Origin: UBA4655 sp964585575
GTDB taxonomy: Bacteria; Planctomycetota; Planctomycetia; Pirellulales; UBA1268
Direction of reading: 5' to 3'
Length of the DNA: 17,055 nt
NCBI GenBank assembly: GCA_964585575.1
Contig: CAZPEM010000069.1
Location: 1-17,055 of the forward strand
Made by a program: the position numbers and the translations under genes. Positions 6,680 to 14,532 of this stretch are shown one piece after another. The notes beneath the pieces were generated by a model, which saw only the letters and a program-made list of their open reading frames with translations, did no database searches and was not told the DNA's origin. Positions within the stretch are counted from its first letter, which is position 1; the number at the start of each line of letters is the position of its first letter.

Positions 6680-8290
6680 ATGAAGCGACCGCCCTTCGCC
6701 CTCCTCCTCGCCATTACCCTGCTCGCCGCAAGCCCCCGAGGAGCCGTCGCGGAAGACTGGCCGCAGTGGGGAGGCGACCCGCAGCGAAACATGGCCGCCG
6801 ACGAACCCGGTCTGCCCGACGACTTCAATCCCGGCCGCAAGAAACGCGACCGGCTCGGCTTCGACCCGGCGACGGCCCGCAACGTTCGGTTCATCGCGCG
6901 GCTGGGTTCGGAAAACTACTCGTCGCCGGTGGTGGCCGGCGGGCGGGTCTACATCGGCACCAACGACGAGGAGATCGACGACAAACGATTCGAGCCGACG
7001 CGAGGGGGCGTGCTTCTCTGCCTCGACGAGCGGACGGGCGAACTCATCTGGCGACTCGTGGTGCCGCGGCTGGAGATCGACCGCTCGAAGGTGAGCGAGG
7101 ACTTCGACGACATGAACCTCGGCATCTGCTCGACGGCCACCGTCGAGGGCAACCGCGTCTACGTCGTCACGAACCGCTGCGAGGTGGTCTGCCTCGACGT
7201 CGCCGGCATGGCCGACGGCAATGCCGGGCCGTTCACCGCCGAGGCGTCATTCTCGGTGCCCGAGGGCCGCGATCCGGTCGAGCTCGGCCCGAAGGACGCC
7301 GACATCGTCTGGCGGTTCGACATGCTCCGCGACCTTCCGGTCTTCCCGCACGACGCCACGAACTGCTCGGTGCTCGTCGTGGGCGATCATCTCTACGTCG
7401 GCACGGGCAACGGCGTGTACGACGGAAAGGTCGTGCTCCCCACGGCGGCCTCGCTCGTGGTGCTCGACAAGCGGACCGGACGGCTGCTCGCCCGCGACGA
7501 CGGCACGTTGAGCGCGGATGTCTTCCACGGCCAGTGGTCGTCGCCGGCGGTCGCGACGACGAAGGATCGGATGCTCGTGGTCTACGGCGGCGGCGACGGT
7601 TTCTGCCATGCGTTCGAGCCGTTCGCGGCGGGCCCCGGCGGACCCGCTCTGGCGATCCTCGCGCGGGCGTGGAAGTGCGACTGCAACCCGCCGGGCTACC
7701 GGTCGCGCGGAGGCGAACCGATCGACTACTGGGCGCTCGTCCGCGGAACGGTCGGGAAGCAACTCGACGGCGACGGCATGCTCGTGAGCCCGAACGAGGT
7801 GATCGGCACGCCGGTCGTCATTGGCGACAGGATCTACGTTGGGATCGGCCAGGATCCGGTCCACGGCCCCGGCCGCGGCGCCCTCTCCTGCCTCGCTGTC
7901 GACGGCCGCGGCGACGTCAGCCGCACCGGCGTCCGCTGGTGTTACACGGGCATCGGACGATCGCTCTCGACCGTGTCGGTCGCCGACGGGCTCGTCTACT
8001 GCGCGGAGCACGCGGGCAAGGTGCACTGCCTCGACGCCGAGAGCGGCTCGGTCGTCTGGGTACACGACACCCGCGAGGAGATCTGGTCGAGCACGCTCGT
8101 GGCCGACGGGAAGGTCTTCATCGGCACGCGGAAGGGGCTGACCGTGTTGGCGGCGGGCCGCGAGCGACGGCTGATTGCGGAGATCAAGCTCGGCACCCCC
8201 GTCTGGTCGGTCCCCTGCGCCGCCAACGGCACGCTCTTCGTGGCCTCGCAGAAAAACCTCTGGGCCGTGGCCCGACCCCCGTCGCGGTGA
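6680..8290 (+). CDS. Secreted PQQ-like beta-propeller protein
   Basis: A 536-residue exported propeller starting at ATG 6680, just before a clear signal peptide (KRPPFALLLAITLLAASPRGAVA, then EDWPQWGGDPQRN). The frame is open from 6605 but the upstream part is not signal-like, and no good ribosome binding site is seen. Blade repeats include SSPVVAGGRVYIGT, GVLLCLDERTGELIWRL, STATVEGNRVYVVT, NCSVLVVGDHLYVGTGN, SLVVLDKRTGRLLARD, GTPVVIGDRIYVGIG, STVSVADGLVYCAEHAGKVH and STLVADGKVFIGT, enough for a seven- or eight-bladed propeller. Several cysteines (CDCNPPG, RCEVVC) could form disulfides. The fold resembles BamB and quinoprotein dehydrogenases, but catalytic or PQQ-contact residues cannot be assigned. 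The stop codon overlaps the start of the MFS gene, implying coupled expression with a membrane transporter. A binding or sensory role in the periplasm is inferred. Confidence 0.87.
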   Translation: MKRPPFALLLAITLLAASPRGAVAEDWPQWGGDPQRNMAADEPGLPDDFNPGRKKRDRLGFDPATARNVRFIARLGSENYSSPVVAGGRVYIGTNDEEIDDKRFEPTRGGVLLCLDERTGELIWRLVVPRLEIDRSKVSEDFDDMNLGICSTATVEGNRVYVVTNRCEVVCLDVAGMADGNAGPFTAEASFSVPEGRDPVELGPKDADIVWRFDMLRDLPVFPHDATNCSVLVVGDHLYVGTGNGVYDGKVVLPTAASLVVLDKRTGRLLARDDGTLSADVFHGQWSSPAVATTKDRMLVVYGGGDGFCHAFEPFAAGPGGPALAILARAWKCDCNPPGYRSRGGEPIDYWALVRGTVGKQLDGDGMLVSPNEVIGTPVVIGDRIYVGIGQDPVHGPGRGALSCLAVDGRGDVSRTGVRWCYTGIGRSLSTVSVADGLVYCAEHAGKVHCLDAESGSVVWVHDTREEIWSSTLVADGKVFIGTRKGLTVLAAGRERRLIAEIKLGTPVWSVPCAANGTLFVASQKNLWAVARPPSR

Positions 8291-9531
8291 ACCCGCCGTC
8301 ACCACCGCCGGCGACCGCGAAGGCCCGCATCGCCTGGGTCATGCTCGATTGGGCGGCGAGCGGGTTCTCGACCGTTTTGATCACGCTCGTGGTCGCCTAC
8401 GTCGAGAAGATCGTGATGCCCGACGGCGGCTGGGGGATGTCGGCCGGCGTGGTCTGGGCCTGGACGCTTTCGGCGGCGATGCTCTGCTCGGCCGTGATCG
8501 CGCCCTGCGCCGCCGCCTGGGCCGATCGCCACGACGCCCACCAGCGGGCCCTCGTTGCCGGCACGCTCCTTGGCGCGGGTGGGCTCCTCGCGCTTGCGTG
8601 CGTGCCTGCGGCCTTTCCGCTCGCGGTGCTCGCCGCGGTCGCGGCGGCCAGTGTCGGCTTCGACGTCGCCCAGGTGTTCACGGGCAGCCTGCTCACGCGA
8701 CTCGCCGGTGGACGCGATGCCGACCGCCTCTCGGCGCAGGGTTTCGCAGCCGGCTACGCGGGGGGCGCGATCGCGCTCGTCGCGGCGACCGCGATCGTCA
8801 CCGGCCGCGAGCGGCTTGGCATCGATGTGGCGGGCAGCCTGCGGCTCGCCTTCGTGGCCACGGCGGCCTGGTGGCTCGTCTTCTCGCTGCCCGCCGCCGT
8901 CGTCCGGTTCGCGGCCGCTGCCGGCGGGAGTGACGGCCCGACCGCGGGCCGCGGGCTCATCGCGTTCGCCCGGAGCGTGTGCGGCTCCGCCGACCCTCGG
9001 TTCGCGTCGGTGCTCGCGGGCGCGATGCTCGCCCTCGGGGCCATTCACACGGCGATCGCCCAGTTCACGAGCCTGGCGATCCAGCGGTTCGATCTCGATG
9101 GACCGGCGCTCGTGCGGCTCGTGCTGCTCGTGCAGGCGGTCGCACTGCCGGGGGCGCTCGGCATTGGCTGGCTTTCGACCCGCTTCGGGCGGCGGGCCGC
9201 CACGGTGGTCGGCATCGGGGGCTGGATCGCGGTGCTCGTGCTCGCCTGGTTCGTCCGCACGCCGGCGGAGCTCTTCTGGCTGGCCGCGGTCCTGGCGCTG
9301 GTGCTCGGCGGCGCGCAGAGCCTGCTGCGGGCCGCGGTCGCCTGCCTCGCGCCGGCGGGAACGGCGGGCGTCACGTTCGGTCTCCTTCAGGTGGGCACGA
9401 AGCTCGCCGGTTGCGCCGCCGGAGTCGTTTTCGGGGCGATGCAGCTGGCGACCGGCGTGCCGGAAGCGGGGCTCGTCTCGCTCGCGGTCCAGCTCGTCGC
9501 GGCCTGGTGGCTGCTGCGACGAATGGCGTGA
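8287..9531 (+). CDS. MFS transporter, Atg22/UMF1-like
   Basis: A 414-residue integral membrane protein. The start is taken as GTG 8287, inside the stop region of the propeller gene (GTGA overlap), typical of translational coupling. An alternative ATG at 8341 would cut into the first helix region. About 11-12 hydrophobic segments are visible, for example STVLITLVVAYV, VVWAWTLSAAMLCSAVIAPCAAA, LLGAGGLLALACV, AVLAAVAAASVGF, GAIALVAATAIV, VLAGAMLALGAIHTAIA, VLLVQAVALPGALGIGWL, VVGIGGWIAVLVLAWFV and FWLAAVLALVLGGA. The opening WVMLDWAASGFSTV resembles the W-x-x-x-DWA-x-S-x-(F/Y) signature of the Atg22-like MFS group. The RFGRRAA loop is a typical MFS cytoplasmic motif. The substrate is unknown; related bacterial proteins are simply called MFS permeases. 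No gene follows within the same tight overlap, and the 3' spacer contains a strong stem-loop. Confidence 0.88.
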   Translation: MNPPSPPPATAKARIAWVMLDWAASGFSTVLITLVVAYVEKIVMPDGGWGMSAGVVWAWTLSAAMLCSAVIAPCAAAWADRHDAHQRALVAGTLLGAGGLLALACVPAAFPLAVLAAVAAASVGFDVAQVFTGSLLTRLAGGRDADRLSAQGFAAGYAGGAIALVAATAIVTGRERLGIDVAGSLRLAFVATAAWWLVFSLPAAVVRFAAAAGGSDGPTAGRGLIAFARSVCGSADPRFASVLAGAMLALGAIHTAIAQFTSLAIQRFDLDGPALVRLVLLVQAVALPGALGIGWLSTRFGRRAATVVGIGGWIAVLVLAWFVRTPAELFWLAAVLALVLGGAQSLLRAAVACLAPAGTAGVTFGLLQVGTKLAGCAAGVVFGAMQLATGVPEAGLVSLAVQLVAAWWLLRRMA

Positions 9532-9586
9532 AACGCGCAGACTCGCTCCGCGGCCACCGCCCCCTGACGCTCACGAACGTCTCGCG

Positions 9587-10549
9587 ATGCCCCCCTTGGC
9601 GATTCCCCCCTCGCATGATGTGGGTTCTCGGCCATGTCCACGTTGGCCGCACCTCAATCCCCCCTTCGGCAACGGCTGGTCCCGCACGGCCGCGCCCGCC
9701 TGCAAGCGTGTCCCTGGTCTTCAACCCCAGCGACACCCGCGTCTACCAAAACACCTCCACCTCCCCCGGCCCCGAAGTCGCGCCGCCCCTGTCCGCTTGG
9801 TTCGGCTACGCCTCACCAGGCGGACAGGGGCGATCCCTTGGCAGGGCTACCCTGATGATAGAAACTGGTTCCATCCATGGGGGGAGGGTCATCCCGCGGC
9901 GGCCCCGATTGCTCACTGGACGCTCGATGAACCAGACGGTGGCGAGGCCCGAGACTCGGTCGGCGGCCACCACGGGACGGTGCACGGTGCGAAGCCGTAC
10001 GAACGGGGTGCTCTGGGCCGCGCGCGGCTCTTCGTGCGCAGAGAGGGAAATCACGTCGAGGTTCCGTACCACGCCGACTTCGACATCCCGTCGTTCACCG
10101 CGTCGTCCTGGATCTGGCTGACCGAGCCGCCGACCTACTCCGGCATTGTCGGCACGCGGCACGGGGGCGAATACACCTTCGACTTGAAGGTCAATGCCAA
10201 CCAGGTGCACGCAGACATCGGCAATGGAACGCAGTGGATCGAGAAGCCAGTGAACTTCGGGGCTGACGACGTGGGCACGGATGGGCATGGGGGGCGGCTG
10301 CAGGTGGGCCGCTGGTACCTCGAGTACTATATTGTGGACGACGCGACGAAGGAGTGCCGACTGTATCTGAACGGCGACCGGAAAAAGACGATCCCGTACA
10401 AGGGCTCCGCGCGGCTCATGAAGCCGGGTCAGAAACTGCGGATCGGCTGCTCGTCTGGCACCGAGTTCATGGATGGCGTGATCGACGATGTGAAGATCTG
10501 GAATCGGCCGCTTGCGGAAGAGCAGGTCCGGGAACTGGCGAAGCGATGA
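9587..10549 (+). CDS. LamG/concanavalin A-like lectin-fold protein, N-terminus uncertain or eroded
   Basis: Only about 9880-10549 is convincingly coding. APIAHWTLDEPDGGEARDSVGGHHG opens a LamG jelly roll, followed by GRARLFVRREGNHVEVPYHADFDI, FTASSWIWL, GIVGTRHGGEYTFDLKVNA, YLEYYIVDDATKECRLYLNGDRK, and the closing strand MDGVIDDVKIWNRPLAEEQVRELA. The earliest useful ATG in frame is 9587, but residues from there to ~95 are Pro/Arg-rich without domain or signal peptide, and the frame runs through an 18-bp stem-loop. No standard start codon lies between that hairpin and the LamG domain. The gene has therefore probably lost its 5' end, or it uses a start I cannot identify. LamG domains bind carbohydrates or proteins and usually sit in larger secreted proteins. 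The TGA stop overlaps the ATG of the next gene, so it is translationally coupled to it. Confidence 0.6.
   Translation: MPPLAIPPSHDVGSRPCPRWPHLNPPFGNGWSRTAAPACKRVPGLQPQRHPRLPKHLHLPRPRSRAAPVRLVRLRLTRRTGAIPWQGYPDDRNWFHPWGEGHPAAAPIAHWTLDEPDGGEARDSVGGHHGTVHGAKPYERGALGRARLFVRREGNHVEVPYHADFDIPSFTASSWIWLTEPPTYSGIVGTRHGGEYTFDLKVNANQVHADIGNGTQWIEKPVNFGADDVGTDGHGGRLQVGRWYLEYYIVDDATKECRLYLNGDRKKTIPYKGSARLMKPGQKLRIGCSSGTEFMDGVIDDVKIWNRPLAEEQVRELAKR
9784..9832. repeat. 18-bp stem-loop between the MFS and LamG genes
   Basis: cgcccctgtccgcttggt (9784-9801) pairs with 9815-9832 over 18 positions (17 Watson-Crick pairs and one G-T), leaving a 13-base loop. It lies 250 bp after the MFS stop codon and directly before the region where the LamG frame begins to look coding. 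No T-run follows. It may be a transcript-end hairpin for the MFS gene or a REP-like palindrome. Its loop core (tcggctacgcctc) partly resembles the right arm of the 838-932 repeat (tcggctcgcgcctc). Apart from this stem-loop I recognise nothing in the spacer 9532-9830. Confidence 0.6.
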
Positions 10550-12966
10550 TGCGCGGCTATCTCATGCTCGGCGTGACGGCGTTGCTGGCCGGCCTGGCGA
10601 GGCCGGCGGCGGCGGTCGACTTCGCCCACGAGGTCGTGCCGCTGCTCAAGAAGCACTGCGGCGAGTGCCACACCGGTGATGCCCGGCAGGGCGGCTTCTC
10701 GATGAACACCCGCGAGGATCTGCTCGCGGGGGGCGACTCGGGCACACCCGGGCTGGTCGCGGGCAAGGCCGCCGAGAGCGAGATCATCCGGCGAATCGTG
10801 AGCGACGACCCCGACTACCGGATGCCCAGCGAGGGCAAGCCGCTGCCGCCCGAGGCCGTCGCGGTCCTGAAGCAGTGGATCGACGGGCAGGCCCCGTGGG
10901 AGCCGGGCTTCGCCTTTCAGCGATCCTCGTGGGAACCGCCGCTGCGGCTGCGGGAGGTGACTCTGCCGCCGGCCGTGGGCGGCCGCACGAACCCCGTGGA
11001 TCGGATCGTGGATGCCTCTTGTAAACAGCGGGGTATCGACCGCCCGCCGAGGTGCGACGACCGCACGTTCATCCGCCGCGCGAGCCTCGACCTCGTGGGC
11101 CTGCTGCCCGATCCCGCGCGGGTCGAGGCCTTCGTGGCCGACACCGATCCGGCAAAGCGGGCCCGCCTCGTCCGCGAACTGCTCGCCGACGCGGTTCCCT
11201 ATGCCGAGCACTGGATGACGTTCTGGAGCGACTTGTTGCGAAACGACTACACGGGCACCGGCTTCATCACCGGCGGCCGGCGGCAGATCACCGCCTGGCT
11301 CCATCGGTCGCTCCGTGACAACATGCCCTACGACCGGTTCGTCCGCGAACTGATCGCACCGACGGACGAGTCGCGGGGATTCATCGACGGCATCGTGTGG
11401 CGGGGCGCGGTGAACGCCAGTCAGATCGTGCCGATCCAATTCGCCCAGAACGTGGGCCAGACCTTCCTCGGCATCAATCTCAAGTGCGCGAGCTGCCACG
11501 ACAGCTTCATCGATCGCTGGAAACTCAAGGAAACCTACGACCTGGCGGCGATCTACTCGAAAACGCCACTCGAACTGAACCGGTGCGACAAGGCGACCGG
11601 CGTGAAGGCCACGCCCGCCTGGCTGTTCGCCGATCTCGGTCAGGTCGATCCGGCCGCACCGCCGGCCAAGCGGCTGGAGCAGTTGGCCGCGATCATGACG
11701 AAGCCCGAGAACGGCTGGCTGTCGCGAAACCTCGTCAACCGGCTCTGGCACCGGCTCATGGGCCGGGGGATCGTGCATCCGGTCGACAGCCTGCGGACGA
11801 AGCCCTGGAGCGAGGACCTGCTCGACGTCCTGGCCGGTAATCTCGTGAGCCATGGCTGGGACATCAAGCACCTCCTGGAGACGATCTGCACCTCGGAGGC
11901 CTACGGGGCCGTGACGCCGCCGGTCGAAGGTCAGCCCCGCGGCGGCGACTACGTGTTTCAGGGACCGCTGCCGCGGCGGATGACGGCCGAACAGTTCACC
12001 GACGCCGTCTGGCTGCTCACGGGGGCAGCGCCGGGGAAGGGGGAGGTGCCCTTCCAACAGCGGTTCGTCGCGACAGCCGGTGCGAAACCGCCGCCGGCCC
12101 CGGCCGCAAAGTGGATCTGGCTCGACGCGGCCGGCAACACCCCGCAGGCCGTGAAGCTCGCCTTTCGCAAAGAGTTCAAACTGCCGGCTGCGGCCCTCCA
12201 TGCGGGGCTCGTCGCGACGGCCGACGACGGCGCCGTCGTGTTCCTCAACGGCCGGAAGATCGTGACCACCAAAGACTGGCAGGCTCCGCAGGCGGGCCCG
12301 GCCACGGACGCATTGCGGGCCGGCGGCAACGAACTGCTCGTCGTGGTCTCCGACGGGGGCGGTATGGCCGGGCTGCGGCTCGAGCTGCACATGCGGCTCG
12401 CCGACGGGGCCGACGCGACGGTGGTGACCGACGAGTCGTGGCAGTGGGCCGACACGCTGCCCGACGACAACGGTCGCTTTGCCAAAGACAAGCAGCCGGT
12501 CGCCTGGCAGCCCGCCGCGGTGGTCACGAATCAAGCGAGCTGGGCAGCTGGCGAGCAGGCGTTCGTCGCGGGGATCGCCAGCGTCGCGGTTCCGGGTCCC
12601 CCGCCCATGGTGCGGGCCGTGCTCGTGAAGAGCACGCCGCTCATGGCGGCGCTCGGCCGCCCCAACCGCGACCAGGTGGTGACCAGCCGCCCGGCCGATC
12701 TGACCACGCTCGAGGCGATCCGCCTGGCCAACGAGCAGAGCCTCGCCGACGAGCTGGCTGCGGGCGGCAGGCGAATCCTCGCGGCCCGAGGCCCGGCGGC
12801 CGATACAATACTGGAGTGGCTGTTCGCCGCGGCCCTCGCCCGCCGGCCCACGGCCGCAGAGGCCGCGGCGGCCCGTGAGCTGCTCGGCGAGCGGCCCACG
12901 CCCGAGTCGGTTGGCGACTGTTTGTGGGCCGTGGTCATGCTGCCGGAGTTTCAGCTCGTTCGTTAG
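10546..12966 (+). CDS. PSCyt1-DUF1549-DUF1553 planctomycete cytochrome-like secreted protein
   Basis: An 806-residue protein starting at ATG 10546 within the preceding stop (ATGA overlap). Residues 1-23 are a signal peptide (MMRGYLMLGVTALLAGLARPAAA). The PSCyt1 domain follows at ~25-115: DFAHEVVPLLKKHCGECHTGD carries a CxxCH haem-type motif at 38-42, then GGFSMNTREDLLAGG and DYRMPSEGKPLPPEAVAVLKQWID. DUF1549 (PSCyt2) covers ~145-345 (VDRIVDASCKQRGI, FIRRASLDLVGLLPDP, HWMTFWSDLLRNDYTG, FLGINLKCASCHDSF, with a second CxxCH). DUF1553 (PSD1) starts near 385 (WLSRNLVNRLWHRLMGRGIVHPVDSLR) and resumes at ~700 (LGRPNRDQVVTSRPADLTTLEAIRLANEQ). Between them, ~520-655 (KWIWLDAAGNTPQAVKLAFRKEF to VTDESWQW) looks like an inserted galactose-binding-type beta-sandwich. 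These proteins pair with DUF1501 in planctomycetes. Proposed roles in glycan oxidation or breakdown are unproven. Confidence 0.92.
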   Translation: MMRGYLMLGVTALLAGLARPAAAVDFAHEVVPLLKKHCGECHTGDARQGGFSMNTREDLLAGGDSGTPGLVAGKAAESEIIRRIVSDDPDYRMPSEGKPLPPEAVAVLKQWIDGQAPWEPGFAFQRSSWEPPLRLREVTLPPAVGGRTNPVDRIVDASCKQRGIDRPPRCDDRTFIRRASLDLVGLLPDPARVEAFVADTDPAKRARLVRELLADAVPYAEHWMTFWSDLLRNDYTGTGFITGGRRQITAWLHRSLRDNMPYDRFVRELIAPTDESRGFIDGIVWRGAVNASQIVPIQFAQNVGQTFLGINLKCASCHDSFIDRWKLKETYDLAAIYSKTPLELNRCDKATGVKATPAWLFADLGQVDPAAPPAKRLEQLAAIMTKPENGWLSRNLVNRLWHRLMGRGIVHPVDSLRTKPWSEDLLDVLAGNLVSHGWDIKHLLETICTSEAYGAVTPPVEGQPRGGDYVFQGPLPRRMTAEQFTDAVWLLTGAAPGKGEVPFQQRFVATAGAKPPPAPAAKWIWLDAAGNTPQAVKLAFRKEFKLPAAALHAGLVATADDGAVVFLNGRKIVTTKDWQAPQAGPATDALRAGGNELLVVVSDGGGMAGLRLELHMRLADGADATVVTDESWQWADTLPDDNGRFAKDKQPVAWQPAAVVTNQASWAAGEQAFVAGIASVAVPGPPPMVRAVLVKSTPLMAALGRPNRDQVVTSRPADLTTLEAIRLANEQSLADELAAGGRRILAARGPAADTILEWLFAAALARRPTAAEAAAARELLGERPTPESVGDCLWAVVMLPEFQLVR

Positions 12967-12970
12967 GAGG
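12964..12970 (+). promoter_or_regulatory. Ribosome binding site deciding the GTG start of the DUF1501 gene
   Basis: TAGGAGG overlaps the TAG stop of the cytochrome-like gene (12964-12966) and lies six bases before GTG 12977. It is the best Shine-Dalgarno on the plus strand of this window and supports the GTG start and termination-reinitiation coupling. Confidence 0.7.
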
Positions 12971-12976
12971 ATTTCC

Positions 12977-14413
12977 GTGCTCCGCCGACGCGACTACCTC
13001 AAGGGCCTGGCGGCCGCCGCGGCCACGACGCTCACCCTGCCCGAGCCCCGCAACTGGGCGGGCGAGCCCGATCGCATCGTGCACCCGCCCGCCACGGCCG
13101 ACTCGATCATCGTGCTGTGGATGGCCGGCGGCATGGCCGCTCCCGACACGTTCGATCCGAAGAAGTACAAGCCCTTCGAAAAGGGCCTCGCGGTCGCCGA
13201 CGTGATCAGCACGTTTCCGGCGATCCCCACGGCGATCGACGGCGTGCAGATCGTCGCCGGGCTGCCCGAGATCGCCAAGGTGCTCGACCGCGGCACGCTC
13301 ATCCGCTCCCACGTGCAGGCCGACCTTGGCGCCATCCTCCATTCTCGGCATCAATACCACTGGCACACCGGCTACATCCCGCCGCAGACGGTCGCCTGCC
13401 CGCACCTCGGCGCCTGGGCGAGCCGGGTGCTCGGGCCGCGAAACCCGGTCATGCCGGCCTTCGTCAACATCGGCCAGCGTCTCGAGGGAGTCGGCGAGAA
13501 CGAGGAAATCAAGGCCTTCACCACGGCCGGCTTCTTCGGCAGCGAATACGGCCCGATGAACCTCCCCTACCCCGAGCAGGCGGCCCTGGCCGTCCGGCCG
13601 CCGAAGGGGATGGAGCCGCAGCGGTTCACCAGCCGCTACGAGCAGTTCAAGAAACTCGTCCGGTCCTCGCCGGCCACCGCCTTCACGAGCGACTACCACC
13701 AGGAGTCGATGCTCCGCAGCATCGACAACGCCCATCGGCTCCTGGGGGCCAGGGAGCGGGAGGCCTTCGACATCTCGCTCGAGCCCAAGGAGGTGCGGGA
13801 GCGGTATGACATGGGAGGCCCGGACGGCCGCTTCGGCCGCGGCTGTCTGCTCGCTCGGCGGCTCGTCGAGAACGGCGCCCGCTACGTGGAGGTGACGACC
13901 GAATACATTCCGTTCGTCCATTGGGACACGCACGAACGGGGGAACGAGACGGTCGCCAAACTGCACACCGTGATCGACAGGCCGATCGCCACGCTGATTC
14001 GCGATCTCGAGGCCCGGGGCCTGCTCGACCGCACGCTCGTTGTGATCGCCAGCGAGTTCAGCCGCGACATGATCATCGAGGGCAAGCCCGGCGGCGCCCC
14101 TGCCGGCGACCAGTCGAACACGCCCAAGGATTTTCTCCAGGAGCCCAGGCACTACGGCCAGCACCGGCACTTCACCGGCGGCTCGACCGTGGTGCTCTTC
14201 GGCGGCGGCGTGAAGAAGGGCTTCGTCTACGGCAAGACCGCCGACGAGCGGCCCTGCGTGGCGATCGAGAATCCGGTGACGATCACCGACCTCCATGCCA
14301 CGCTCTTCACGGCGCTCGGCATCAGCCCGAAGACGGTCTACGAGATCGAGGGGCGGCCCTTCTACGCCACCGAGGACGGCAAGGGAAAGCCGGTAGAGGC
14401 GATCTTCGCGTAG
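12977..14413 (+). CDS. DUF1501 protein with Tat signal (alkaline phosphatase/sulfatase-like fold)
   Basis: A 478-residue protein starting at GTG 12977 behind a near-perfect AGGAGG. LRRRDYLKGLAAAAATTLTL is a twin-arginine signal (RRDYLK), indicating folded export. The body has DUF1501 hallmarks: SIIVLWMAGGMAAPDTFDPK near the N-terminus, LPEIAKVLDRGTLIRS, HQYHWHTGYIPP, PHLGAWASRVLG, MPAFVNIG, GRFGRGCLLARRLVENGARYVEV, HWDTHERGNETV, LDRTLVVIASEFSRD, HYGQHRHFTGGSTVVLFGGGVKKGFVYGKTAD, and ITDLHATLFTALGI. The Asp/His-rich motifs resemble metal sites of the alkaline phosphatase/sulfatase superfamily, which DUF1501 is thought to join; the reaction is not established. This copy has FSRDMII where many members carry EFGRTP, so the site may be altered. 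It is the usual partner of the DUF1549/1553 protein immediately upstream, and both are extracytoplasmic. Confidence 0.92.
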   Translation: MLRRRDYLKGLAAAAATTLTLPEPRNWAGEPDRIVHPPATADSIIVLWMAGGMAAPDTFDPKKYKPFEKGLAVADVISTFPAIPTAIDGVQIVAGLPEIAKVLDRGTLIRSHVQADLGAILHSRHQYHWHTGYIPPQTVACPHLGAWASRVLGPRNPVMPAFVNIGQRLEGVGENEEIKAFTTAGFFGSEYGPMNLPYPEQAALAVRPPKGMEPQRFTSRYEQFKKLVRSSPATAFTSDYHQESMLRSIDNAHRLLGAREREAFDISLEPKEVRERYDMGGPDGRFGRGCLLARRLVENGARYVEVTTEYIPFVHWDTHERGNETVAKLHTVIDRPIATLIRDLEARGLLDRTLVVIASEFSRDMIIEGKPGGAPAGDQSNTPKDFLQEPRHYGQHRHFTGGSTVVLFGGGVKKGFVYGKTADERPCVAIENPVTITDLHATLFTALGISPKTVYEIEGRPFYATEDGKGKPVEAIFA

Positions 14414-14532
14414 CAGGCGAACGCTGCTCCGCCGTGTGCGGACCACCCGACACGATCCATCCGCCAGGTATGCCAGGGGCGGTGCGACGCTTGTCGCGCG
14501 AGGTCCCAAGGCATTTCAACCGCGCGGCGGGC

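Noticed and set aside
6595..8286. 5' extension of the MFS frame through the propeller gene, as a fusion protein
   Set aside because: The translation upstream of 8287 is Arg-rich and overlaps the well-supported propeller in another frame. The membrane protein starts at or after 8287.
10429..12534. 701-codon minus-strand open frame
   Set aside because: It is antisense to the PSCyt1/DUF1549 gene, with no motifs and an Arg/Gly/His-rich composition.
14416..14432. Stem agcag/ctgct after the DUF1501 stop as a terminator
   Set aside because: The stem is only five base pairs and has no T-run. It is too weak to call.
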